Shown: positions 28,277 through 35,924 of the stretch, piece after piece
How the letters are laid out: the number at the start of each line of letters is the position of its first letter
Position numbering within the stretch: the stretch's first letter is position 1
Origin: Gloeocapsopsis sp. IPPAS B-1203
GTDB lineage: Bacteria; Cyanobacteriota; Cyanobacteriia; Cyanobacteriales; Chroococcidiopsidaceae
Direction of reading: 5' to 3'
NCBI RefSeq assembly: GCF_002749975.1
Contig: NZ_PEIG01000012.1
Coordinates: forward strand, 1-64,000
DNA: 64,000 bases
Made by a program: the position numbers and the translations under genes
The notes under the pieces: generated by a model
Seen by the model: only the letters and a program-made list of their open reading frames with translations
Told to the model about the DNA's origin: nothing
Databases searched by the model: none

Positions 28277-31200
28277 TTACCTTTCACATTCCCGACTTAA
28301 AACTAGCTGCCCATTTGCAAGACGATAAGCAGCTTGTGGCTCGACAATCGGATCGCCTATTTTCCAAGGACGACGTGTAGAAGTACGATCGCTTTCTACA
28401 CCACGCACATCTCCTGTCGGATAAGGTGATACAGCAGCATCCCCAGGACGACTGGGTAAATTACCTCTACCTGTGATGGTAAATGTTCCACCGCGATCGC
28501 TACTGCGAGCAATGCAACTATTGGCAACCAAAGCATTTGTATCGATTATATTTTCGGGTAATTCTGTCAGACTATTTTGCAGAAAACTGACATCTGGGAT
28601 TGTGACGACTCCAGATACTGCACCAGTAGCGTTAATATCAGCGCGATCGTTGTTATCTAGGATATCGGGATTGGTGTTAAAAGAATTGGCAGTAAAACTA
28701 TTCCCAAAGTAAGCAGGAGTATTGAGCGTAATATTTCCGCCTTGTCCGTCTTGAGCAAAAGCAAAGATATCGCTGTCATCGAAGGCAATAATTGAATCAG
28801 CAGCTAAAGTAATATCACCACCACTACCTGCACCACTAGCAACATTAGTTCGGATATCACTGTCACCGTGCAAGCGAATGTTTCTAGCATTAATCGCGAT
28901 CGCACCACCTGAAGACTGACTAGAACTAGTAGAAATATCACTATTATTAGCTTCTAGTTCTCGAACAGTAAGACTAATATTTCCTGCTTTTCCTAATCTA
29001 TCATTGCTAGTAATCAGTTCATCATCTGCTATAGATTCTGAAGTGATAGAACTTCCATTGTTGAGGGTAATTTGGTTAGCATCGACAGTAATATTTCCCG
29101 CACTTCCTAAAATTTCTGTATTTGCTGATATCCTCGCTCCCTCATAAATAGATAGCGAATCTGCAGTAATATTTATCTCTCCACCATTACCTAAAGTTCC
29201 TGGTAGTCTGTCTTCTTGAGTAGCACCACTAAAAATACCAACATCAGCACCAGTTAAAACAATAGAGTTAGCGTTGATATCAATATTTCCAGCATCTCCT
29301 TGTCCTTGAGTTCTGGTGTTGATTTCTTGATAGCCAGAGAGAGATAATGTCCCTGTCGTAATCTGAATATTACCGCCTCTTCCTACTGCTTCAGGTTCTA
29401 CTTGAGTCAAAGCACCACCACGAAGTGTACTGATATCGCTCCTAAAGGTGACATTATCTGGCGCATTAATAATTATGTTGCCTCCATTACCACGTGCTTC
29501 AGTGTCAGCACGCAAAGTTGCACCAATATCTAGTAGTAGTGAACCCGTCGTAATTTTAATATCTCCTCCATCTCCAATTCCACCTACGCCTCCTCCCTGT
29601 TCTTCACAAGCGCAGGTTACTTCAGAGAACATATCAGAGCCTTGAAGTAATTCTACAGAATCTCGCGCGTTGATGATGATATCACCTGAATCACCTTTTC
29701 CTGCCGTGCTTGTATTTATTTGGGAACTGTCTAGACGCAAAGCACTAGTGCTGATAACTATGTCACCACCCTTACCTTCTCCCCCAAAATTAACACCGCT
29801 GGTAATTATCGAGCCATCGGTAGTATTAATAAAGTCAACTATACCGAGATTGACATCCCCTTTACCTACTAGAGAGACAATATCTCGTGCTTCAATGAAT
29901 ACTCCTCCAGCATCTCCCCGTCCATCGACATCTGAGAAAATCTGGGCTAAATCAGTGAGGAACAACGAACCTGTTTTGATACTAATACCGTTACTATCAC
30001 CAACTCCTCCGTCACCAACATTATTGGAAATGTAGCCTCTTGACAAAGAAACAGTGTTATCAGCTTCAATTTCAATTTTTCCAGCATTTCCTTGACCAAA
30101 GGTGCTAGTACTTACTTCTCCACCATCTCTAATAAAAATATTTCCGGCGTCAATTTTGATATCTCCACCACGTCCTACAGCACCAACATACACATCAGTG
30201 AATAAACCACTGGAAAATCTATCACTATCTACACCATCAAAAGTAACTGTATCCTTTGCTTGAATGGTTATAAAGCCTGCATTACCTTGTCCGCGAGTAA
30301 AGGAATTGATTTGACTTCCATTTGTTACAGACAGAGAACCAGTGGAAATGTTAATTTTACCCGCATTGCCAACTGCTTCACTACTTTGGACATTATTGAC
30401 AATATATGAACTACCGTTTAGCGAAATTGTCTTATCGGCTGTAATCGCAATATTGCCTGAATCACCTTGACCAAAGGTGCTAGACCTTATTAACCCACTA
30501 TCTGTTACAAAAATATCTTTAGCTTGAATATTGATATCTCCACCACGTCCTACCGCACTAGTATCCACATCAGTGAATAAACCACTGGGAAATCCATCAC
30601 TATCTGTACCATCAAAAGTAACTGTACCCTTTGCTTGAATGGTTATAAAGCCTGCATTACCTTGTCCGCGAGTAAAGGAATTGATTTGACTTCCATTTGT
30701 TACAGACAGAGAACCAGTGGAAATGTTAATTTTGCCCGCATTGCCAACTGCTTCACTACTTTGGACATTATTGACAATATATGAACTAGCATCTAGTAAA
30801 ATTGTCTTATCGGCTGTAATCGCAATATTGCCTGAATTGCCTTGACCGAAAGTGCTAGAGCTTATTAACCCACTATCAAGCTTGATTTGCTCTGTAGCAT
30901 CAACTGTAATATCTCCCGCTTGAGCATCAGTATTTCCTAAACCTTCCCCTATCCCTGCAAAAAATACACTACCTGCTAAAATCTCTAAATTGCGAGCATG
31001 AGCTGCAATACTACCGCCACCATCAGCGACGACATAAACTATGGCGTTGTTAGTGAGTGATATGTCTCCTCGTTGTACGCCTTCAGGAAAACTTAAACTG
31101 AAATTACTGCCATCACCTTGAATTCCCACACTTCCTGCTTCTGTCAATCCTCCTAACTCAATGTGTCCGCCAGAAGCGATTGCCCATCCTCCATCCATGT

Positions 31201-31858
31201 TGACATTACCGCCAACAAACAACAAACTCTTCCCATCAGGAACGCGCAATCCAAAGACATTAATACCCCCAGGATCTTGTCCTGCTGGCGCTTGAGAGTT
31301 ATTCACGATCGCTGCGTTTTGATTAATCTGATTAAATAATAATGCTGATGGATCAACTGTTAAAAGCGATAGAGTTTCTGGATTTGTTGCACTAAAAATT
31401 CCTTGAGTGCCAAACTGCAGTGCATTTGCAGTAGTTGCGACAAATGAACCATTAACATTTAAACTGGCATCTTCGCCAAAAATAATACCGTTAGGATTGA
31501 GTAAAAATAGATTAGCATTACCTAAAACGCCTAATACTCCCCTAATTTCAGAAATATTATTACCCGTAACTCGACTGAGGATATTCTCGATCCCTTGAGG
31601 ATTGGCGAAGTTAACTGCTTTTCCTTCACCAACATTAAATTCTTGAAAACTATGAAACAGATTTGTGCTGCGAATTGCTCCACCATCAATGCGATCGCTA
31701 TTTGCATCCACTGAATTAACAATAGAGGATTCACTACCCAAGGTAGAGTCGGGCTGAATTTGCGCGAGAACGAATGTTTTTGATGATGTTATCGCACTAC
31801 CTGTTATCAAAGTGAATAGTCCAAGCTGCCAAAACCCCTTCAGCCAAGCTTTTGTCAT
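28277..31858 (-). CDS. two-partner-secretion-type filamentous hemagglutinin-like exoprotein
   Basis: An 1193-aa secreted protein. A signal peptide (residues about 1-32, ending FVLAQ) is followed by the TPS secretion domain, with the NPNGIIFG motif near residue 112. A long beta-helix then runs to about residue 1100, made of repeated units such as GQGNAGKIEIEADN and GRGGDIKI. A cyanobacterial C-terminal tail (RPWKIGDPIVEPQ...LVLSRECER) ends it. Two adjacent 125-residue repeats are almost identical at DNA level (30261-30413 and 30636-30788). No TpsB transporter gene is in the window. It lies between the double-glycine peptide genes, but whether it belongs to that system is unknown. Confidence 0.9.
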   Translation of the reverse strand: MTKAWLKGFWQLGLFTLITGSAITSSKTFVLAQIQPDSTLGSESSIVNSVDANSDRIDGGAIRSTNLFHSFQEFNVGEGKAVNFANPQGIENILSRVTGNNISEIRGVLGVLGNANLFLLNPNGIIFGEDASLNVNGSFVATTANALQFGTQGIFSATNPETLSLLTVDPSALLFNQINQNAAIVNNSQAPAGQDPGGINVFGLRVPDGKSLLFVGGNVNMDGGWAIASGGHIELGGLTEAGSVGIQGDGSNFSLSFPEGVQRGDISLTNNAIVYVVADGGGSIAAHARNLEILAGSVFFAGIGEGLGNTDAQAGDITVDATEQIKLDSGLISSSTFGQGNSGNIAITADKTILLDASSYIVNNVQSSEAVGNAGKINISTGSLSVTNGSQINSFTRGQGNAGFITIQAKGTVTFDGTDSDGFPSGLFTDVDTSAVGRGGDINIQAKDIFVTDSGLIRSSTFGQGDSGNIAITADKTISLNGSSYIVNNVQSSEAVGNAGKINISTGSLSVTNGSQINSFTRGQGNAGFITIQAKDTVTFDGVDSDRFSSGLFTDVYVGAVGRGGDIKIDAGNIFIRDGGEVSTSTFGQGNAGKIEIEADNTVSLSRGYISNNVGDGGVGDSNGISIKTGSLFLTDLAQIFSDVDGRGDAGGVFIEARDIVSLVGKGDVNLGIVDFINTTDGSIITSGVNFGGEGKGGDIVISTSALRLDSSQINTSTAGKGDSGDIIINARDSVELLQGSDMFSEVTCACEEQGGGVGGIGDGGDIKITTGSLLLDIGATLRADTEARGNGGNIIINAPDNVTFRSDISTLRGGALTQVEPEAVGRGGNIQITTGTLSLSGYQEINTRTQGQGDAGNIDINANSIVLTGADVGIFSGATQEDRLPGTLGNGGEINITADSLSIYEGARISANTEILGSAGNITVDANQITLNNGSSITSESIADDELITSNDRLGKAGNISLTVRELEANNSDISTSSSQSSGGAIAINARNIRLHGDSDIRTNVASGAGSGGDITLAADSIIAFDDSDIFAFAQDGQGGNITLNTPAYFGNSFTANSFNTNPDILDNNDRADINATGAVSGVVTIPDVSFLQNSLTELPENIIDTNALVANSCIARSSDRGGTFTITGRGNLPSRPGDAAVSPYPTGDVRGVESDRTSTRRPWKIGDPIVEPQAAYRLANGQLVLSRECER
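30261..30788. repeat. 375-bp tandem repeat inside the exoprotein gene
   Basis: 30261-30413 and 30636-30788 are direct repeats 375 bp (125 codons) apart that differ at about one base over 153 bp. Flanking parts of the two units are more diverged. The near identity implies a recent duplication or gene conversion and makes the locus prone to length change. Confidence 0.8.
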
Positions 31859-32047
31859 TATGACTTCCTCTACAAACCTTGAGCGGGTATTTATTACTAA
31901 TAAAGCAGACCCTGGGGTTTTCTAGGCGATCGAGCAAAAGTTTTTAGATTTCGAGCGTCTTATAGATTTGCACTTTCTTACAATCTTGCTTGCCAAAGTT
32001 GATAAATCAGTTTGCACAAAAAGCTAGTGATTTTAATTTTATCTAAA

Positions 32048-32133
32048 TTTATTCTTGGAATTGTAGAGCAATTGAGTTAATTAAATATTCATTACTCTAC
32101 TAATTATTACTACGTGAAACTTAGGACTTAAGT
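32048..32133 (+). promoter_or_regulatory. conserved peptide-gene upstream block, copy 1
   Basis: An 86-nt block from TTTATTCTTGGAATTGTAGA to the ATG of peptide 2. It matches copy 2 (32559-32644) closely, including GTAGAGCAATTGA, TTAATTAA, the TACTACGT element and TTAGGA before the start. The equal spacing in both copies suggests a promoter plus leader that was duplicated with the gene. Confidence 0.6.
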
Positions 32134-32331
32134 ATGGATATCGACAATTTATTCTTTCTGACCGAACTTACTGATGAAGATGCTAGTCATGTCAATGGTG
32201 GTTACATTGATTATTGGGCAATTGCAAATTCTACAGCTAGTGTGTTTGCCTCTACAGGTGACTTTTTTGAAACTGTAGGTTTAGATGGTAGTTGGATGTA
32301 TGGAGCAGCTTTGAATTACTATCTTTGGTAA
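32134..32331 (+). CDS. double-glycine precursor peptide 2
   Basis: A 65-aa peptide with a 23-residue leader, MDIDNLFFLTELTDEDASHV followed by NGG. The predicted mature part is 42 aa, beginning YIDYW and ending NYYLW, rich in aromatic residues and without Cys. The leader is nearly identical to that of peptide 3 and has the same length as peptide 1. A conserved upstream block (from 32048) precedes it and a hairpin terminator follows. It is divergent from the exoprotein gene, and the C39 exporter 5-7 kb away is the obvious processing enzyme. Confidence 0.82.
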   Translation: MDIDNLFFLTELTDEDASHVNGGYIDYWAIANSTASVFASTGDFFETVGLDGSWMYGAALNYYLW

Positions 32332-32641
32332 TTTAGGCTAATTCTAGATTTTCAAATTTTCTATTAATCCAATCCGATATTAAAGCGCTCATAGTACTTA
32401 TGAGCACTTTTGCTTGGTGAATGCGATTCCCAAAGTGTAACCGTGTCAATTTTTATATACTTCCTTCGTTCTCCTACTTTGTACTTTTCTACAATCATGT
32501 TTACCTAGCTCGGTAAATAAGTTCGCAAAAATAACTAGTGTTTCTGATTTGAGCTAGTTTTATTCTTGAAATTGTAGAGCAATTGAATTAATTAAGGATT
32601 AATTGCTCTATCAATTCTTACTACGTAAAACTTAGGAGCTA
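32332..32641. other. intergenic between the two small peptide genes
   Basis: This gap contains the terminator hairpin of peptide 2 (32384-32412) and the second copy of the conserved upstream block. Similarity to the region ahead of copy 1 extends left to about 32508. No additional ORF was found. Confidence 0.5.
32384..32412 (+). terminator. hairpin after peptide 2
   Basis: GCTCATA and TATGAGC pair perfectly around GTACT, with two further outer pairs, followed by a short TTTT. The position 53 bp after the stop codon fits a factor-independent terminator, though the T-tract is weak. Confidence 0.5.
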
Positions 32642-32644
32642 ATG
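32559..32644 (+). promoter_or_regulatory. conserved peptide-gene upstream block, copy 2
   Basis: An 86-nt block from TTTATTCTTGAAATTGTAGA to the ATG of peptide 3, aligned base by base with copy 1 with scattered substitutions. TAGGAG lies about 6 nt before the ATG at 32645. Confidence 0.6.
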
Positions 32645-32797
32645 ATGGACATCAAAAACTTACGCTTTCTGACCGAACTGAGTGATGAAGATGCTAGTCA
32701 CGTTAACGGTGGATATTATGACTACAATCTGTTGTATTGGTTTTATACAAATTACACACTTCCTAGCTATGTAAATTCTTTGTTCATAGTAGGTTAA
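32645..32797 (+). CDS. double-glycine precursor peptide 3 (50 aa)
   Basis: A 50-aa gene read directly from the sequence. The 23-residue leader is MDIKNLRFLTELSDEDASHV followed by NGG, differing from peptide 2 at only four positions. The 27-residue mature part begins YYDYNLLYWFY and is dominated by aromatic and aliphatic residues. It shares the first Y-x-D-Y with peptide 2, then diverges completely, a pattern of conserved leader and variable core. An in-frame ATG at 32642 is an alternative; 32645 has better spacing from AGGAG and better matches peptide 2. Confidence 0.8.
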   Translation: MDIKNLRFLTELSDEDASHVNGGYYDYNLLYWFYTNYTLPSYVNSLFIVG

Positions 32798-32880
32798 GTT
32801 CTATGGCTGTAACATGGCTAGCAGTCTTGACTATTTGAGCCACTTCTAGCTTTTCAAACTTCTTGATAGTTTGATGTTGA

Positions 32881-32910
32881 AACACTCATAAATGATATGA
32901 GTGTTTTTTA
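32881..32910 (+). terminator. factor-independent terminator after peptide 3
   Basis: AACACTCAT (32881-32889) pairs perfectly with ATGAGTGTT (32897-32905), immediately followed by a run of T. It lies 83 bp after the stop of peptide 3. Confidence 0.7.
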
Positions 32911-33360
32911 GTCGAAAAGAACGCTTTATCCACATTCAAATAATTTATTTTATCCTACTTGATACTACAACTCTCTACAATTACTTCTGATTATCGCAAT
33001 CGACCAAATATATTGAAAAAATGTGTAGTAGATGCTCAATTCATTTACATTCCCTCAGTTTTTAGGAATCGCACTCTGGGAATTTAGCTATTTTTTATAG
33101 ATTTTGCTAGTTCTTTTAAGTTACATTTTTCTGCAAATTCAGTTTTTAAACTCGGTAATTTCATATTTATATAAACAGTGTTTCTTGTTTTATCTAAGTT
33201 TATTGTTGAAACTGTAGAGCGATTGAGTTAACTAAATATTGTTTGTCCTAATGATTGGTTCTTATTACATCAAATTAATGGATTTATTATAGGTTATAGA
33301 GAAAAAGTCTATAACCTATTGGCACGCGTTTACTTATTTGTGCAAAAGGTTTACTAATCT
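32911..33360. other. intergenic with an orphan third peptide-gene upstream block
   Basis: No intact gene. From 33199 the sequence matches the conserved upstream block again (TTTATTGTTGAAACTGTAGA, GATTGAGTTAACTAAATATT). At 33278 comes ATGGAT, as in the peptide genes, but the frame ends after four codons (M-D-L-L-stop, to 33292). The body of a third leader-peptide gene appears to be deleted. Beyond it lies the 3' end of the cytochrome b-like gene. Confidence 0.6.
33199..33292 (+). pseudogene. remnant of a third double-glycine peptide locus
   Basis: The conserved upstream block, copy 3, has 79 nt from TTTATT to ATG instead of 86, followed by ATG GAT TTA TTA TAG. Start and second codon match the intact peptide genes; leader and core are gone. 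An internal deletion is the simplest explanation. Confidence 0.5.
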
Positions 33361-34020
33361 CTATGAAAGTGTTTGCGAGAGGTTCCTTTGTTGTTGTAAT
33401 TGTTCGGTTTTGGCTGCGGCTTCCACCGCAGCACCTTTCATTTCTTTTTCTTGCTGTAGTAAACCCCATAAGTGAACAATAGCAAGTGCGATCGCCCCTA
33501 CAGATAGAAGATAGCTGTGTATCGTATAAAGGTGAGCAACTGTTGTTGTGTTGACCGCTCCACCACCTGTCAGAATATTACGTAAACTATCACCAATCAG
33601 CGGAATTGCTTCAATAGTGCTTAACTCAATGCGAAAACGCCAGTAACCTATTTGACTCCAATCAAGAAGCATTGCAGTCCAACTTAAGCCAATCGCAGTC
33701 AAAGTCAGTAGAATTCCGCTAACCCATGCAGTCAGCCAACTCGAACGAAACTGTCTACCAAGAAACATGACAACGATTTGAATGAGTGCTGTGACAATGA
33801 GGGCATTACCAGCAAGGTCATGAATACTATGAATCAGCGCTCCATTAGCAATCTCAGTATTAATCCAGTTTAATGATTGATACGCTCTACCTGCGACTGG
33901 TTCGTAGTAGAAAGACAGCAAAATTCCTGTGACTGCTGCCATAACGCTCAACGAAATAATTGCTACTGATAGGACTGTTGAGAGCCGCCGCAGGACAAAT
34001 TCATACGAGAGATTTTTCAT
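33361..34020 (-). CDS. orphan cytochrome b(6)-like membrane protein
   Basis: A 219-aa four-helix protein like the N-terminal half of cytochrome b/b6. SFYYEP and the helix containing LIHSIHDLAGN are recognisable. Expected heme ligands His67, His168 and His183 are present at family spacing (H-x14-H in the last helix). The position 14 residues after His67, normally His, is Gln81. One of the two b hemes may therefore be lost or differently ligated. No petB/petD, Rieske or cytochrome c gene is adjacent. After residue 190 comes a charged Glu/Lys/Gln-rich tail. Its partner and electron path are unknown. Confidence 0.75.
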   Translation of the reverse strand: MKNLSYEFVLRRLSTVLSVAIISLSVMAAVTGILLSFYYEPVAGRAYQSLNWINTEIANGALIHSIHDLAGNALIVTALIQIVVMFLGRQFRSSWLTAWVSGILLTLTAIGLSWTAMLLDWSQIGYWRFRIELSTIEAIPLIGDSLRNILTGGGAVNTTTVAHLYTIHSYLLSVGAIALAIVHLWGLLQQEKEMKGAAVEAAAKTEQLQQQRNLSQTLS

Positions 34021-34124
34021 AACTAACTTTTCTCTGCGTTTACAAAGTTTATAGTTTTATTAAGATCTTAACGCGATCCTTAATAAAGATGTTCTTTTGT
34101 AAAGCTGATTTTGATTCGTTGTAC

Positions 34125-34820
34125 TTATGCTAAGTGAGTAATCCAAGATGGTAGTATAGAGGGCGAACCGTACCACAATCCAGGCGATCGCGGTGAGTGA
34201 TTCACACCTTCAATGATTAAGTTTTCTGCCCCAACAAGATGAGCCGCTACGATAGGTGTAATGCCATCTCCCCAACAGTTTCCTTGACCGCAAGTTAACT
34301 GATAACTGCTGTAAGCCAACCAACTACCACGACGCCGCTGCCCAAAAATTGTTTTCCCTGCAACACAGACATAACGGACGTGTGGGTAAAAAGCGCCAGG
34401 ATAGTTATGATTGACAAAATCAAGGCTCCAGCGCGTCCAGCGTTCTAAACTAGTGTGCGGAGTTCCTAGTGTAATTAACGTAGCGATATACTGGTGAGCC
34501 TGCCAAGGCGTTGTCAACTCAACTTGAGCACGACCAATATAAGGCTTGTCTCCTAAGTAAATTCGAGAAATCCATCCGCCAGCCGAGTGTCCAATCAAAT
34601 TGACACAAGAAACATTATATTGCTGTAAGACTTGTTTAACAGTGCGGTCAAGCTGCTGTAATATTGGTGTCACTGGTCGTCCACCCAAAGTCACTAACCA
34701 ATCGCGACGTCGTAGTGGGACAGTAACAGTAGGAAACCCTTTTTGTTGTAAAGCTTGTTCGAGTTCGCGATAAGCGATCGCACCTTCAAGATATCCAGGC
34801 AAAATAACAGTCGGCAGCAT
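34125..34820 (-). CDS. lipase-like alpha/beta hydrolase
   Basis: A 231-aa hydrolase starting MLPTVILPGYLEGA. The lipase nucleophile motif GHSAGGWISR lies near residue 80; GDGITPIVAA may hold the Asp and GVNHSPRSPGLW the His. It resembles triacylglycerol lipase-like/PGAP1-type hydrolases common in cyanobacteria. No signal peptide is visible. It is divergent from cobI. Confidence 0.8.
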   Translation of the reverse strand: MLPTVILPGYLEGAIAYRELEQALQQKGFPTVTVPLRRRDWLVTLGGRPVTPILQQLDRTVKQVLQQYNVSCVNLIGHSAGGWISRIYLGDKPYIGRAQVELTTPWQAHQYIATLITLGTPHTSLERWTRWSLDFVNHNYPGAFYPHVRYVCVAGKTIFGQRRRGSWLAYSSYQLTCGQGNCWGDGITPIVAAHLVGAENLIIEGVNHSPRSPGLWYGSPSILPSWITHLA

Positions 34821-34907
34821 GAGGAAAGGTTAGGAGCGAGGGATTAGGGGCTAGGGAACAAATTTCAGTATACTCATATCAATTCTTTGATCTGTGACCC
34901 CTCAATT

Positions 34908-35639
34908 GTGAACATTGGTACTCTTTATGGCATTAGTGTAGGTCCAGGCGATCCGGAATTGATTACCTTGAAAGGTTGGCGGTGCTTGCAACAAGTGCCT
35001 GTTGTCGCTTTTCCTGCAGGAGTTGAAGGTAAACCTGGTTATGCGCAGCAAACTGTGACACAGTGGCTACAACCTCAGCAAGTACAACTAGCACTAACTT
35101 TTCCTTATGTACAAGAGATGATGGTACTAACAGCAGCTTGGCAAACTGCTGCACAACAAGTCTGGAAATATCTTTCTCAGGGTAAAGACGTTGCTTTTGC
35201 GTGTGAAGGTGATGTCAGTTTCTACAGTACGTTTACCTACTTAGCACAAACACTACAAGAACTACAGCCCACAGCAATCATTAAAGTTATTCCTGGAGTC
35301 TGTTCGCCAATGGCAGCAACAGCAGCGTTAGGATTGCCATTAACACTGCGACAAGAGCGACTGGTTGTCTTACCAGCGCTTTATACTGTCAGAGAACTGG
35401 AAGCAGTACTCGACTGGGCAGATGTTGTTGTCTTGATGAAAGTCAGTTCTGTTTACGAGGAAGTATGGAAAGTACTACAGCAACGCGATTTTCTAGAAAA
35501 TAGCTGGATTATAGAACGCGCAACATTGCCACAGCAAAAAATTTATACCAACTTGCGATCGCACCCAAATTTAAAGTTATCGTATTTTTCTCTGTTGATT
35601 GTGCAACTTAGGCGATCGCCCAACGTCGTGAAACGATAG
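34908..35639 (+). CDS. cobI: precorrin-2 / cobalt-factor II C20-methyltransferase
   Basis: A 243-aa SAM-dependent tetrapyrrole methylase. GTLYGISVGPGDPELITLKG is the N-terminal family motif. CEGDVSFYSTFTYL and VIPGVCSPMAATAALGLPL are the CobI/CbiL-type SAM and substrate motifs. It methylates C20 in cobalamin (or pseudocobalamin) synthesis. GTG at 34908 places the conserved motif at the usual distance from the N-terminus; TTG at 34887 is an in-frame alternative. No other cob genes are adjacent, as is usual in cyanobacteria, where the pathway is scattered. Confidence 0.88.
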   Translation: MNIGTLYGISVGPGDPELITLKGWRCLQQVPVVAFPAGVEGKPGYAQQTVTQWLQPQQVQLALTFPYVQEMMVLTAAWQTAAQQVWKYLSQGKDVAFACEGDVSFYSTFTYLAQTLQELQPTAIIKVIPGVCSPMAATAALGLPLTLRQERLVVLPALYTVRELEAVLDWADVVVLMKVSSVYEEVWKVLQQRDFLENSWIIERATLPQQKIYTNLRSHPNLKLSYFSLLIVQLRRSPNVVKR

Positions 35640-35924
35640 TTGTCAAGTTCGCCAATCACTCAAAATATTAAATAAAATTAAAAATTACCTTGCTAGATCA
35701 AACTTGGCAAATAGACGTTTGCCCGTACACAACTAACACTAAATACCTAATTCCTCGATCAAACACTGGTAACTTTGCTGTTCTAGTGTTAAGAGTAGAA
35801 AGGTTAATATCAAGATCTATAGATATACGTCTTTCGACTGAAACCGCGTGTTACTTCATTATGAGTATCGCGCCACTCACAGTCATTCGCTTGTAAATAC
35901 GGAGACGAGTGTACCTTACCTGCC

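Noticed and set aside
28081-28287. 68-codon minus-strand frame after the exoprotein gene
   Set aside because: Starts inside the end of the exoprotein gene, has no family features or double-glycine leader.
35690-35896. 68-codon frame between cobI and the TonB-like gene
   Set aside because: TTG start, odd composition and no known motif.
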